Source: Nectonema munidae (lineage: Eukaryota > Nematomorpha > Nectonematoida > Nectonematidae). From it: a DNA stretch of 64,000 nt. The notes beneath the pieces are model-generated. The model made no database searches. It saw nothing but the letters and a program-made list of their open reading frames with translations, and had not been told where the DNA came from. The DNA is taken from the NCBI GenBank assembly GCA_030549495.1, contig JAUIRK010000058.1:293501-357500 (forward strand), in the 5' to 3' direction. The translations under genes were made by a program, and so were the position numbers. Shown here in pieces: positions 23,280-34,731 of the stretch. Within the stretch, counting starts at the first letter, position 1, and each line of letters starts with the position of its first letter.

Positions 23280-24760
23280 TTTTTAAAAAAATTGTTGGCC
23301 CTAACCAAGCCTTTACCATACGTTAGGATTGGTATAGAATTAGCATTTGTGTTATTAATAGAATTAGTGTTAGAGTTAGGGTTGAGGTTAGGTTTAGTGT
23401 GAGCGCAATCTCACATACATACATTTACCGTATATACCCGTGTAATGTTCTACCCCATGAAATGGTCGACCCCCATTTTTAACTGCATATTTTTGGATTT
23501 TAACATATACTCCATGTAATGTTCGAGTCTTGATTCTAACAATAGCACACGCCTAGGCTATGTTAACATTCAGTGCTCGGCATTATGCCTAAATTTCATT
23601 AAAAAACAAACAGTCGGTACCGTAGCCTAGTCTAAGATTGACATTTACCGGTAATAAGTATTAGCTTAGAGTATGCCTATATAAAATGTATAAAATACCT
23701 GTATACTCACTACTGCTCATTAAAACTACCAGTGACTAAAACAAAAAGGGGAAATGGAAACAAAAAGAAAACATTCTTTGTTTGCAGTCACTTTGTTATA
23801 ACTACCGAAAGATTGCGAAGCAAGCGCTGTGTAACTAGCGAACAGTTTCATTATCACACATTCTTATACCGAGAAAAATTATTTATTATTATAATTTATT
23901 TATTATAATTATAATAAATATTATATTTGTCGAATAATCAAAGAATCGAAAAATGTTCAAATGCTTTCTCTTTGCGTTATTCTTTTTTTTTTATAAGGAA
24001 AAGAATTTTTGGTTTTGGAAAATTTATTTTTAATATAATATCACATCTTTTGTTCAATTTTGTTATTCTGCAATTCTTTTTTAATTTTAGTTTTTTACTT
24101 GCTATACTATACTACTTTGACATGTACTATTTTTAATTTCTTGATATTTTAACCATAGTTTCACAATGAATTTTTTTTTTGAAGAAAATCAGAAACTAAA
24201 TCATTTCAATTTTAATAATTATGTAAAAAAAATTTTTTTTCTTTCATTAACTTTTTAAATACTAAATTTTTAAATTTTTACTTTCTTTCATTTTATATTT
24301 TTAAAACAAATTCATCTTTTCATCTTTTCAAAATAGCAAAGAAATGACAAGATTTTCAGCATGGATCAGTTGTTTTTAGATTAGATTAATCGAAAAATAG
24401 TAAAAAATGATCAATGACATATAGGAGATTAAAAAATGTCAATATCTATGATCATTCAAAATACCAACGAACTCTTTTTTAAGGATATGTTTTTTGCCGA
24501 AATAAACGAAATATCCTAACTTTTCCAAATCGTGTTTCTTCGATCACAACATATGGATTTCGATGTTGTAAGTTCAAATTTTTTATTTTTCATTTTAAAT
24601 AGTTTAAAACATTGAATTACATAGCGTTATATTTAATTTGTTTCAAAAAAATTGATATTTTGAATTGTTTTCAAGATTTTTGATGCTGTTAACACTCATT
24701 AGAAAATTGATAAAAATAAAAGTAAAATTATGGCTTAAAAAATATAATAAATCAACCACG
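23280..24760. other. Gene A intron 1: telomere-like patch, MITE end, AT-rich filler
   Basis: 23310-23400 is a degenerate array of GTTAGG/GTTAGAG units. 23425-23545 contains ACCGTATATACCCGTGTAATGTTC followed by a weaker second copy (CATATACTCCATGTAATGTTC), which looks like the end of a non-autonomous DNA element. The remainder (to 24760) is AT-rich with no coding potential. Confidence 0.4.
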
Positions 24761-24769
24761 ACTATGTTT

Positions 24770-24898
24770 CGTCAAAAGACGGCCTTCTCCAGAAGAAAAA
24801 GAAATGTGAATGTAGAGACCACAATAGCAACTTTTAAACTGCACTATGTTGAGTACACTCATATTTCTTTTTCTTCTGAAGAAGGCAGCCTTTTGACG
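24770..24898. mobile_element. Fold-back MITE, 129 bp
   Basis: Long inverted repeat: CGTCAAAAGACGGCCTTCTC...AGAAGAAAAAGAAAT on the left pairs with CGTCAAAAGGCTGCCTTCTT...AGAAGAAAAAGAAAT from the right strand, about 40 bases per arm around a 50-base loop. Target duplication not clear. In gene A intron 1. Transcribed, it would form a strong hairpin. Confidence 0.7.
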
Positions 24899-24919
24899 GC
24901 TCATTTACCTTTTTATATC

Positions 24920-26480
24920 GCATTAAAAGTGTGCAAATTTTATTTGATGATCAAGATTTCTGTTTCTTCTGCATTATTTCTTTTTTACTTCTGTAAAAAG
25001 TGAAGCTCTTCTTTTATTGGCGTTACATACAAGAAAGTCTGATTTTAGTTCTACATTGAGAAGAATAAGTGTGAACAATGGATAGCGAAACTTATGAAAG
25101 TTGTGTGAGTAAATTGGCTTACTTTCTAGAAAATTTCCTAGAACCTTTTGAGATTTCTAGGACAATTTGTTGCTTCACTTTTTCGCTGCTAATTATTTAC
25201 TTACTAATTATTTCATCTAACTATATAACTAAATATAAATAATTTTTTTGTTTTTAGGAAGAAAAAAACAAAAAAAATTGTACAACAATTAGAATAAATT
25301 TATGAGTTGGATTATTTTTTTTATGAAATTTGAAATTTTTTAATGATAACATTATTTGTGAAAAAAAGTAACAAAGTAAATAACCACTAGCCAAGTTTGT
25401 AGCTTCAGTTTAAACTACGTAAAGCCGATGGGGAGGTGAGTTAGTAACGTGACGAAATGACCAGTACCTAGATTCCCGCCCTTTTGCGTACAAAATACAA
25501 TTGGATTCGGTTTTCTCTACCTGCATAATGATTTTTGCAGTGTCGATGGAAAGTTTGTACACAAGGTCATGAGGCATCATATTGAGGGTTAGAGCCTTTT
25601 GGCGCTCTCCACTTTTTGCCGCTAAGATAATAAAGGAAAAGTTATTTTCTTCATCACTCATTTAGATTTTCCAAATAAAAGCCACGCCCTTTCAAGTTCA
25701 AAGATTAGAGTATTAAAAAAAACTCTATCAATATAGGCCACTACATATGCCAATTCTTATCATTAGTTAAAAATCTAACAAATCATTTGATGTCAAATTG
25801 GCCAAATTAACCAAATTCATTTTGATTGAAGCTCCATTATTCCGTAACTAAAAGGAGATATTTAAATTACATAATGGAGTATAAATCAAACACTGAACAT
25901 ATAAAAGCAATCAGATAGGAAAAATTAGAAAAAAAAATCTAAAATTTATTCAAAATATTTAAGTTAATTAATTAATTTATTTTTAATTAATTCGAAAATT
26001 ATAATGCAATCATGTTTTTGTGTCACACGTGTATTAATGCAAATAAATCGTAAAGTTTTTGTCAAGAATGTCAAAAAATGTATGAATGTCCGATTGCCTT
26101 AAGACCAAGACTAAGCCTAATCCTTGCACTAAAACTAACTCTAATACTAACACCAATACTGCTAGGATAAACGATGCAATTGAAGAATAAATTTGAATTA
26201 GAATGATTTTTCAAGCCTTTACTGCTTGAATCGAAAGTATTTTCACCTTTATCAAGAAGTTGTCTTTTTTTCTTGGAAAAAAAGCATTGACTGCTCTTTA
26301 TTGATTAATTTTAGCTAAAGTTCTTTCAGTAAGTTGTTGATACAACTGTATAAGTATTAACTTGGCATTTAGATCAGCGTTAGCTCGCTTATAAGACATT
26401 TGTTATTTGATTCAGTTGATTCGAAAACTTAGGTAACTTTTTATGCTTATCTTGATATGTATTCTGAAAGATGATATAAA
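24920..26480. other. Gene A intron 1, remaining part
   Basis: No exon recognised. 26096-26165 carries a degenerate CTAAC/CCTAA array, the inverse of the one at 23310-23400. An 83-codon - strand ORF at 25410-25661 has no recognisable similarity and is left out. Confidence 0.4.
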
Positions 26481-26489
26481 ATAACTCAC

Positions 26490-26559
26490 CTTCAACCCAA
26501 CTAAAGTCTGAAACAAAAGAAAAGGATATCAAAGCTAGAAAAATTTTGGTGCTTGTCAT
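26490..26559 (-). CDS. Gene A exon 1 (signal peptide)
   Basis: MTSTKIFLALISFSFVSDFSWVE and one base, ending before a GTGAG donor in phase 1. Hydrophobic core LALISFSFV, typical of a secretory signal. The start is chosen because it lies 70 bases below a TATAAAG box and aligns with gene C exon 1 (MTNARVFLALMFITFV). Confidence 0.7.
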
Positions 26560-26627
26560 ATCTTCTGCGCTGGCTAGTAAGAATAAGAAATTTTGGAGAA
26601 TATATATTTTATGTATGTGTTTCGTTC

Positions 26628-26775
26628 TCTTTATATCTTGCAACACATACGCGTATATGTGGCAGACACACGATGTAGGAGTCATATTCTCCTTTACGTT
26701 ATAAACAAACACAGAGGCCACCCTTTTTATTAGCTCGAAACTCTTTGAAATGTTGCACGTATTGTTTGCACAGAG
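26628..26775 (-). promoter_or_regulatory. Gene A promoter with shared two-motif module
   Basis: On the - strand: CTCTGTGCAAACAA (26775-26762), then CTGTGTTTGTTTATAACGT and AAAGGAGAATA (26713-26685), then TATAAAGAG (26636-26628), about 70 bases before the ATG. The first two motifs, their order and spacing recur upstream of gene C and at 35268-35364. Confidence 0.65.
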
Positions 26776-26929
26776 AGAAGACTTGGCTTGGCTTTCGTGA
26801 TGACGATAAGTCTGGCAATCTACAGCTTGGTTGGTTATACTTGGTTGTGCTGGCCATGATTCATGATATGGATGTTTTGATGAAGCCATTTAACTTTTTT
26901 TATGCACAAAAATTTTTATCATTGGAGAG

Positions 26930-27345
26930 AGTGTGTGAATATGTGGGAGAGAATTTTAAAACGAATGAAGGCGCAGATTGCTACACTAACTCTCAGTCAT
27001 TCCGAACTGCAAATCTTTCCAATTGTCATTTGTTCAATAAAATTTGCAATCCTACTGTTTGGCATAATATTTCTCAAAATCAATCAGTTCCCTTATGTCT
27101 CTCCAAAAAGTGACATAAGTAAAAAATTCAAATTATATTTTGCAAAGCTTTGTAACAAGAAATACCTTTGTACCCTTCTCCGTAGCCACCACGCAACGAT
27201 TTGTGAACATATTGAATATGGAAACAAGTTCCTTATAAATCGATTCTCTATTCTTTTCGTTTTCAAATCTTCATATTTTACAACTGGAGATCCAGAATTT
27301 GATGTTAACTGTCTTCGACAGTTTAAAACTCGAGTAGATTAAATC
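26930..27345. repeat. Upstream segment of gene A, weakly repeated at 35.56-35.74 kb
   Basis: GGAGAGAATTTTAAAACGAA...GAAGGCGC and TTTAAAACTCGAGTAGAT resemble GGAGGAGAATTTAAATACGG...GAATGCGC and TTTAAACTTGAGATCAG upstream of the third promoter copy, in the same orientation. The overlapping 146-codon + strand ORF is not preserved in the second copy and is treated as noncoding. Confidence 0.4.
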
Positions 27346-27563
27346 AAAAAAACAATTTTATTTATTCTATGATAAACTTTTTTTAATATATTTTTTATGA
27401 TAGATTTTGAAGGAGCATTTTTTTAAAATTTACATCTCCTGTCAAAATCAAAATGATATATATATTGGAAAATTTTTTGATATTTTATTAGATTATTATT
27501 AGAATATAGATTCGTATATACATGAGTTTATATTTGGTTAATCTTAGATTCGGTTCATTTTGT

Positions 27564-27700
27564 CGCCAGATGGCCTAGTGGTAGGAACGTTGGATCCCAT
27601 CCAGGTGGTCTTAGTTCGATTCCTATCCTTACCACATCTCCAACTATGGAAGATTATTCTTCCCTTTAATGTGATACCGACTTAAGGAAAAAGATTTTGT
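27564..27700 (+). mobile_element. tRNA-derived SINE family A
   Basis: A box-like TGGCCTAGTGGTAGGAACG, B box AGTTCGATTCC, then the body TCCTTACCACATCTCC, ACTATGGAAGATTATTCTTCC and GTGATACCGACTTAAGG. Best-preserved 3' part of the three copies. Confidence 0.8.
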
Positions 27701-27709
27701 TCATAAAAC

Positions 27710-28540
27710 TTACTTTTAGAGCTGATGCTTTAATTTAATGGCGATTTCTCATTCAAATTAGTTTGATTGAACCTAGTATGATTTTTGTTTTTGAAATGAC
27801 TAGTACACGTTTATAGTTCCTTCAATTTTTCGGTTTCTGCAAGTTTGAGATTGAAACAGTATACATAAAATATTTCGCTTTGGGCGATATGATATATCGT
27901 AGTTGTATAGACATAGAATCAGTCCCGCCCTCATAATATTTAGACCAAGACTGCACTAAACCGTCTATAGATAGAAATGGACCAAATTAGGCCCCGACTA
28001 TAGAAATTAAGGACCTGTCCAAGCTGAACCAGTAGGACCCGTTTTATTGCGAAAACGTCCCGGAGTATGTATCCTGAAAAAGCGTATTAAAATGTAATGA
28101 ATTAAAAGCATTACAGAGTGAGTGTGATCGATCCAATATAAACAATTTGTTTTGAGGAAGGGATGTTCCATCCTTTTTCTATAATGAGCCAACTTCAAAC
28201 ATTAGCAATATGAATATATAAATTCCTTTAAGTAAGCAAGTCCGTTTATTGATAAAAAATAGTGTAAGAAAGACACCAGTGCTTAGAAAATACGAAAGTG
28301 ATAGAAAATACAAAAGTGTTGTAAAACTTGAAAAAAAGTCAATGGAGGAAATCAAAGGAGGTTCAGCTCCATCGAGATGGAAGTCCTCAAAATTAAAGTT
28401 TTTCTTTTCCCCTTTGAATTCAACACAGCTAAAAAAAAGTTAACATTTATCAATTTTTAAGCATAACATAACATAATTATTTAAGCAAAATTGAGGCTAA
28501 TGTCTGTAAAATTTGCATCTTGAAATTAAGTAAAATAATT
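27710..28540. other. AT-rich intergenic stretch
   Basis: No recognisable gene or repeat boundary. Two short ORFs (28007-28198 -, 28249-28443 +) show no conserved motif and are not accepted. Confidence 0.35.
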
Positions 28541-28549
28541 CGATCTCCT

Positions 28550-28865
28550 AGACTGCTAAACTGCATCCAGTTTGTTTTCAAAGTCCTTCAACGTAGTAGA
28601 ATTCACAACTTCACTGGGCAAAGAATTCCAATCTTCAAAAGCTCTTTGTGTTAGAAATGTTTGGCGATACTTGTTCTGGAAACTTTCAGCTTTTAATTTG
28701 AAGCAATTGCGATCTAGAAATTCTTGTTGAAAAGCCAGACAGGACATCTTCTTTTATTATCATATTTTTCTTTACAGTGTTGAAAATCGTAATCATTTCA
28801 TTTCTCTTTATTCTATAATTTAAGTGAAGGTAAGTTCAAAACTTTCATTCTTTCGGAATAAGAAA
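28550..28865 (-). mobile_element. CR1-like LINE, 3' terminal fragment
   Basis: The - strand encodes the C-terminal tail of a CR1/Jockey-type ORF2: YSERMKVLNLPSLKL at the upstream end, then NKYRQTFLTQRAFEDWNSLP, SEVVNSTTLKDFENKLDAV and a stop at 28556. The pattern 'R...F..R....WN.LP..VV....L..F...LD' is diagnostic of this region. At least one frameshift separates the two parts. Only about 300 bases remain. Confidence 0.75.
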
Positions 28866-28869
28866 ATTT

Positions 28870-29875
28870 TCTCATAGCAGGTAAACTTTTTGTGAAGTTT
28901 CAAATGGAGAATTGGCCTTTACCAAGGACTTGAAAAGGTGTACAGCAATTTCACTGTTTGATATTACAAAAGTATTTTTCAACATATGTATGGTTGAGTA
29001 TGCCTTTTTCTCAACTTTTGAAATATGGAGACCCCAAGTCATTGTGTTCATGAACTTTTGACAAAGTCACACCACCTAAAAAGAAATGATCAGAATTTTT
29101 TTCCAATTTGAAGCTTTTGATGAAAGAATTTGGTTTTCCATTTGACGCTTTTGATAAAATATTGGTTGCATTGGTGAACTTTCAGACGTTATATTATGGT
29201 GTTTACGTAAAATTTGACTGCAAAATCATTGTATTTTCACAAAACGAATAATTTCATTAACCCAATCGTTTTTTAAATGTTCGTTTCGGATTTACGAGGA
29301 TTGCCTGTATTCATACAAGAAAAATAGTTTTACGAGATTGCGTCGACAATTAAAAAGAAAATTTCGTTGACTTCAAACGGAGATTTACTAATTATATTAT
29401 AAACATCAGGGAATTGCGCTCTTTATAACTTTAAGAACTTATAAGTTAATTTTTATCAAAGAGTATCGATTTTCTTTGAATTTTTATGTTAAAAATTTTT
29501 TATTTAATTTTATTCTACGTTTTCAATTCGTCAAAAACTAAATCACATTATTTCACTTTTTTGTTACTATTCGCTTATTTTACATAAAAGGCACTCGTTT
29601 TGAATGCTAACAAAAATATGAAATAAAATGCATACATTTTACAAATTAATGGGTAAAAATACCCTTTTAAATTTCAGTTATGAGCAAAAGGACGTTACCC
29701 CCTTTCGTTTCAATGTGGCCCGTGTGCTAAGAGTTGGACATTCTGCATTCTAAGCCCTCAAATGAGAAAAAATGTTGCTGAGAATGTGTGCTTAAAACAG
29801 GATAACATAAGTCTTTATACTGATCTTCTCATCTGTCATTCCCAAACTTTTTGATGGAGCAAAAGGATGATAATC
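28870..29875. other. AT-rich intergenic stretch
   Basis: No ORF, repeat end or RNA-like structure recognised. Confidence 0.35.
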
Positions 29876-29878
29876 TGT

Positions 29879-30009
29879 TTAACCCATTAAGTCCCAATGC
29901 TCCCATTTGGGAACATAAGTAATTTGATCTTCGTCTGCTTTTTTCAATGATTTTGAATATAAATCGTCTGCGTTTTTTAGATATCGTCTGATTTCTATGG
30001 TACGATTAA
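29879..30009 (+). mobile_element. piggyBac-type MITE family M1, copy with eroded right end
   Basis: Starts at TTAA (29879-29882) with CCCATTAAGTCCCAATGC and is almost base-for-base the same as the complete copy at 34732-34868 through ATATCGTCTGATTTCTATGG. The right terminal CTTAATGGG is missing; a TTAA follows at 30006-30009. Confidence 0.75.
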
Positions 30010-31061
30010 AATAAGATTTCTTTTTGTGCATGCTAATTTGGTTAATTTTTTTATAGGTTACTGCTTCTGTGAATTTTGTTTTTAAAGCTCAAGATGATGA
30101 GCCAGCAAACATGAATCATAAAATTGAGGATGCGTTATGTTTATGCATGTTTATAATCATTAATTATAATATATGAAATTTCATAGATTTTTTAGAAATT
30201 TTTCAAAAATATTGTCTTTTATAGACAATTTGAAGTAGGAGCCCCCAAACATTTTTTAGATTATAAAATTAAAAATTAATTTTTCTCGGTGTTCGGAAAT
30301 TTTGTCAGAGAGAAAAGGCTGGACATCGGTCATTCATGGTATGCCATAGAACGAAACTAATTAAAACCGAAAAAATTGATATTTACTTGTTAAATGCATA
30401 CTTTTTCAAGAAAGAAGATATAAAGAATTTTATTTATAGCAGGAAGAACAAAATATCGAAGTTTTTTAATATAATTGACTACATATGATGTATTAGCACA
30501 TTTTTTTTATCTAAAAAAAAGAAAAAAGTTGTAAAAACTTTAAATTTCTCTATATATTTGTTTTGGTGTAAAAATTGTGAGCCAATCTAAAAGAAATTTA
30601 AAAAGAAGTTTTTGAATCAAAAAAGAGCACTTGGAAGTGGAAAAATATTTAGATTTGAAAAAAGGAAAATTTTGAATTGAAAACACCAAATAGAACTTAA
30701 ATAACGTGTAAAGTGTTATTAGAGGATATTTAAGCAGAATTGTTCTGCATCAAAAGACGCGTATTTCGTCACACGGCTTGGTGCTTGGTATTATGCTCAT
30801 TCAGTTCATCTAGCTTGGATTATGCAGCGTGATATACCTATACCTGCCATATTTTTTTTTATAAATAACCGTATTTTTCTTTTAATATATTTTTTAATAT
30901 TCATTTTCGTTTGTTTTTCTGCTTCTTTCTAAATAAATATTTCTCACTCCTCCTCTACCCGCCTATCTAACTAAGAATATTCTTCCCTTGGATCCAATAT
31001 CGACAATAAATATTAAGAATGCAAAAATATTCAATAATTTTAAAAAAGTAAATCGTCTTAC

Positions 31062-31332
31062 CTATCTTGTTTACAAAAAATATCTAAAGTAAATTTCTCC
31101 TGTTTTAAAGATATTTTAGTAATTCCTTCATGTAAATTTATAGATTTTTCATAAATAATTTCTCTTGGATTCCAAAGTCTTCTAAATTCCTCTACTTTTT
31201 CGTCATCAACATGCAGTTCCAAAGGCGCTCTAGCTTCTTTATCACAACTAATTCGTCTTCTATATCCAAACTTTGTGGTTTCTTTTCAAACATTCCCGAT
31301 TGATTTCACATAATCGTCAACTTTGCAAAATT
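31062..31332 (-). pseudogene. Paralogue B exon 2, disrupted
   Basis: Acceptor TTATTTAG and donor GTAAG are intact and the sequence is very close to gene C exon 2, but it is 271 nt instead of 273. A TTA-to-TGA change near its start gives an in-frame stop (after FCKVDDYVKSIGNV; near 31280) and two bases are missing just before VNK, close to the donor. No matching exon 1, 3 or 4 was found, so this copy is dead. Confidence 0.8.
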
Positions 31333-31618
31333 CTAAATAAAAATAGAAAAGTTGGCCTTTTAACTTATTTTTAGAAGCTGAGTTTACACATTTGAATTCT
31401 TTTTATTTTTAGGATTTGGATAGCTGTGGTCAACAAAAAAATTTGTGATTTACCATAACAAGATAGATTTTTTATACAAGATTAAAATAGAAATTCACTC
31501 TCATTACCGAAATTTTTGCTACATTTTTTCTACCATTTTTCTGCTTGAAGCCTTAATTTAAGATATATAGTGAACTCAATAGAATCCCTTTTCCAATTTA
31601 AAGTATAACATTCTAGGG

Positions 31619-32074
31619 CAGGCGTCGGCAACCTTTTGATAATGAAGAGGCAAAGCTAGTTGAGAAACGCTCTGGGCCTGTCAATCTCATAATACCATGA
31701 GGAAATAGCATTAATCCAATATAACAGGATATATATGCGTTTGAAACTCGTTCTAGCGCAAATTAATTTTAACTTCAAATCAGACAAACTAATGTAGCTT
31801 TATTTTGGCGGCTAATTTAATTTTTTGTGCATTGTATATAATGGAATTGCCTTAGATTTTCATTTTTATGTTTGAAATTTTTTTTATTTTTACTAGTATC
31901 TTTTCTTTCAGTCTTAAATGGGTGATGTGTGGCAAAATAAAATAAATTTTAAAGGGTACAAACAAAAAGTTGAATCTTTTCCCATCTTGAAATATATAGT
32001 TATACAAAAATGTTCCATTGTACATTTGTCTGCGTGTCACACTTGACACCCGTGCCATATGTTGCCTACCCCTG
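31619..32074. mobile_element. hAT element, about 456 bp, non-autonomous
   Basis: Ends CAGGCGTCGGCAACC (left) and CAGGGGTAGGCAAC (right, other strand), the classic hAT terminus. Flanks TTCTAGGG and CTCCAGCG match at 5 of 8 positions and both resemble the uninterrupted site at about 42708-42717, so gene C provides the empty site. No transposase inside. Confidence 0.75.
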
Positions 32075-32209
32075 CTCCAGCGCATGTATGCCCAACTCGT
32101 ATCCTGCGTGCTTTATTATGGCTTATTTCATCTTTTAATGCGAACTATCTATGAATTATGATCCAACCTTTGAAGATCTGCTGCTTATTTGGTTGAGGAC
32201 TTTTGACAT

Positions 32210-32920
32210 CTGTGTTTAAGTAAGGCAATTAAGTTGTTTTCAAAAGGTAATGACTTAAAAGTAATGCCAGAAATTGCATTAATTTTTATAAATTTTGTCT
32301 GAATAAAATTTTATATGTAATTTTTTAATTTTAAACCTTTCAAAAAAAGTTCTCGATATTTGCGTTTCGGTAAAGGTACTTATAGTCTGATATTGGCCCA
32401 TCAGAAAAAAATGTTGCACCTCTCTGCTCCAGCGTGTTTGTGTCTGTGGTGCACACTTGCAAACTACATCATCACTGTAATGAAATCTATAGAATAGTGT
32501 GTGCATTCATTCATCTTACGGTGAAAACCCGTTATAACGCGATCCTTAGGATCCCAAGGCGTTAAAAGTGATTTGCGTTATAGACTTGTTATCTACTCAC
32601 AAATATGAGCAAATGGTTGCGCCTGCCGCTGTTATAGAGGCCTAGTACCATCTCATTTTAGAGGAAAATGAACCATGTTTTTAGTCAGTGTCTTCTACAT
32701 TTAAAGAGAAATAAATATAGACAATATTTCTCTAAAGAATTATACCAAGAAAAAGAAGTTAAGCGTGGTCTAGCTATTAGTTAAGTCTTAATTCTTTTTA
32801 TATATAAAAGATGGACTTTTCCTAATTATAGGATTATATTAAAAACTGCCCTCGTTGCTGCAAAACAATACCCTGATATGTATATCATTTTACATAAATA
32901 TATCTTTCAAATATATAAAT
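32210..32920. other. Short spacer with a repeat trace
   Basis: 32530-32595 (CGTTATAACGCGATCC, then GCGTTAAAAGTGATTTGCG) looks like the end of a dispersed DNA element seen in many invertebrates, but no partner end was found. Otherwise unannotated. Confidence 0.3.
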
Positions 32921-32924
32921 ACAG

Positions 32925-34085
32925 CTGAGAAATCGATTCCAAAGTGGGGAATAATCTTAGTATCTAGTGATAGCTTGATTACTAACAAAGTTAGAATCGG
33001 GTCGCAAGAGATTCAATTATCCCTAGAATATATAGGGCTAAAAACCGACTCCTGCAGAGCCCAGACAACCGACTATGCCTAATGGCAAAAACCTTAACAT
33101 TCTTCAGAGTAAGAAAACTAAGATAAAAAACCGTCACAACGGAATGTAGCTTATTCCGAAATAAAATAATTATAGAAGAGATATGCAAAAATAATAGGAA
33201 ATTTAATAGGCATTCAACATTGTTATATATCATTGCTATATAATATTTAGTATATGTTATTGAAAAGATATAAACAATTTATTTGCATGCTAGGTTAGGA
33301 ATAAACTACACCTGGAATTTGATTCCATCCCACATATACATGATAGGAGTACCATATTTTATACCTGGAATATATAGGCCTAAAAGCCGGCTCCTGGATA
33401 GCCCAGACAACCGACTATATGCCTAACCTAGCTCGTATCATGAACTGTTTTGGGACTTATACCTTGTGCCAATCCTGAAATTACGTAGACGGATCTGGTA
33501 CTCAGAATCTTCTTCTTCTTCTACACCTTGTCCCCATGTTGGGGGTCGGTGGCCATGATCGTTTTTGGCCATTATTGTTTTTGATTATGGCATTTTAATT
33601 GGAGCGTAGTTTTATAGCTGGATGCTCTTCCTGACGCCAACCATTTTGTTTTAGGGGGTGGAAACCATTTGCCTTTGCTTACTCAAAAGCTATACCCACA
33701 AGGCAGCGGTAGTTTGAAATGAGAGTTGCTCTCTTCTAGAACATCTGCCAGCCAAGGCTAACGAGCATGCTCTACCCAAAGCTGTAGGTTAAAGCGCCTA
33801 CTAATTCTCTTTTCATCTCTAGATCGTTTAGTTTGAAACAACTCAGCAACGGGAAGGCAGATCTAGAGATTCACTGCAAGAGGCTTTACGAGAAGCATGC
33901 CTTATGAGACAGACATTTCGTGGATGACAAGAGCTTATCATTGTCCCCTGCCTCTGCATTTGCAGCATCTGGAGTCGGATCTGGTACTCAGAATAATGGA
34001 ACTAAATAGCAGAACCCAGATTTGTCTATTGTTCGGGGCTCTTGATAACCTAGGATAACTTTTTTTTTTTTTTTAGCCTATGCCC
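32925..34085 (+). repeat. Dispersed repeat family R1, copy 2, interrupted
   Basis: Same block order as 4926-5580. After GGATCTGGTACTCAGAAT the repeat is broken by the retroposon at 33509-33975 and resumes at 33995 to CCTAGGATAACTTTT and TATGCCCCCAAG. Confidence 0.65.
33509..33975 (-). mobile_element. Retroposon with (GAA)n tail and 19-bp target duplication
   Basis: Flanked by a perfect 19-bp direct repeat CGGATCTGGTACTCAGAAT (33490-33508 and 33976-33994), the signature of target-primed reverse transcription. On the - strand it ends CCCCAACATGGGGACAAGG then (GAA)n. The block TTGGCGTCAGGAAGAGCATCC near 33640 resembles the 3' region of SINEs and RTE-like LINEs of several invertebrates (from memory). 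No ORF; about 467 bases. Confidence 0.85.
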
Positions 34086-34151
34086 CCAAGAACGCTTCAG
34101 CCTGGGTTTGCGTGAGATTCCAAACTTCGCATAATTATGAGCAATTATAAT

Positions 34152-34292
34152 GGTTCCGTAGAGTGTTTTCATCGAAAAGACACAATTGCGCCGCTTGTAT
34201 CGAACTATCAGGAAAGCAGGCTTGATGCGGGATCGAAGCCAAGACCTTGAGTTATCGAATCCGGCATCTAACCAACAATACTCACGCCCCTT
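34152..34292 (-). mobile_element. tRNA-derived SINE family B
   Basis: On the - strand: GCGTGAGTATTGTTGGTTAGATGCC, B box CTTCGATCCCGC, AAGCCTGCTTTCCTGATAG, GGCGCAATTGTGTC, GATGAAAACACTC. Same family as 53308-53460 (+) and 59275-59478 (-). Confidence 0.8.
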
Positions 34293-34731
34293 GTATATGC
34301 TTGTATATCTTCTTAGTTTTACAATAAACTTTTGTTAAAAAAAGTTTTCTGGAAACAAAAAGGTAGGTGTGGATATGGGCAATGGTTATATGATTGCCAT
34401 AACCTTTTTAAAAGAACTTACAAATATTTAAATAAAAAGCCAAAAATTAAAAAAAAATATTTAAAAAGGGTGCAATTTTTTAATTTTTATCGAATAGAAA
34501 ATTTTATACAAAAAAAATTTAATTTTAAATAATAAATAGTTATAGGACATTGTAAGTTAATTTTTATCATGAAATTATCAAAGAACATTAAATAATATGC
34601 GTGTATTAACGCCATCTAAATTAAATAATTTTATAAAAATTAATTTATAATAATTTAAACTATTAGTAGGGGTAACATTTTGCAGCGATTTAATATCTAC
34701 TAAGGGTTGAAAAAGTAAAGGTATCACTTGA

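Larger units (their letters stand above)
11917..26559 (-). pseudogene. Gene A: secreted protein of unnamed family, probably inactivated
   Basis: A five-exon gene read right to left: exon 1 26559-26490, exon 2 22680-22408, exon 3 14861-14547, exon 4 12287-11987, exon 5 11928-11917. Exon number, intron phases (1, 1, 1, 0), exon lengths and the tiny last intron (58 bases; 54 in gene C) match gene C. The product would be a signal peptide followed by about 300 mostly beta-prone residues. All five cysteines of gene C are kept. Exon 4 is 37 nt shorter than in gene C, which shifts the frame after VWININN; the downstream part (FHFLLLKETT) remains open in another frame. So it is a recent pseudogene, a copy with a changed C terminus, or a sequence error. 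Intron 2 (about 7.5 kb) carries the nested transposons. Function unknown. Confidence 0.65.
30252..32200 (-). repeat. Paralogue B: inverted copy of gene C segment 42590-44048
   Basis: Read on the - strand this segment follows gene C from the end of intron 1 through exon 2 into intron 2, with long stretches nearly identical (for example the region around GACGCGTATTTCGTCACACG at about 30757 and around GATCTTCAAAG at about 32175). It is interrupted only by a hAT element at 31619-32074 that gene C lacks. With the promoter module at 35.3 kb on the same strand it is the remnant of a third gene of the family. Confidence 0.8.

Noticed and set aside
25410-25661. 83-codon - strand ORF starting MSDEENNFSF
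   Set aside because: It lies in gene A intron 1, has no similarity to the other copies or to known domains, and length alone is not enough at this base composition.
26902-27342. 146-codon + strand ORF upstream of gene A
   Set aside because: It overlaps the divergent upstream flank; the weakly homologous segment at 35.56-35.74 kb has no such frame, and no motif is visible.
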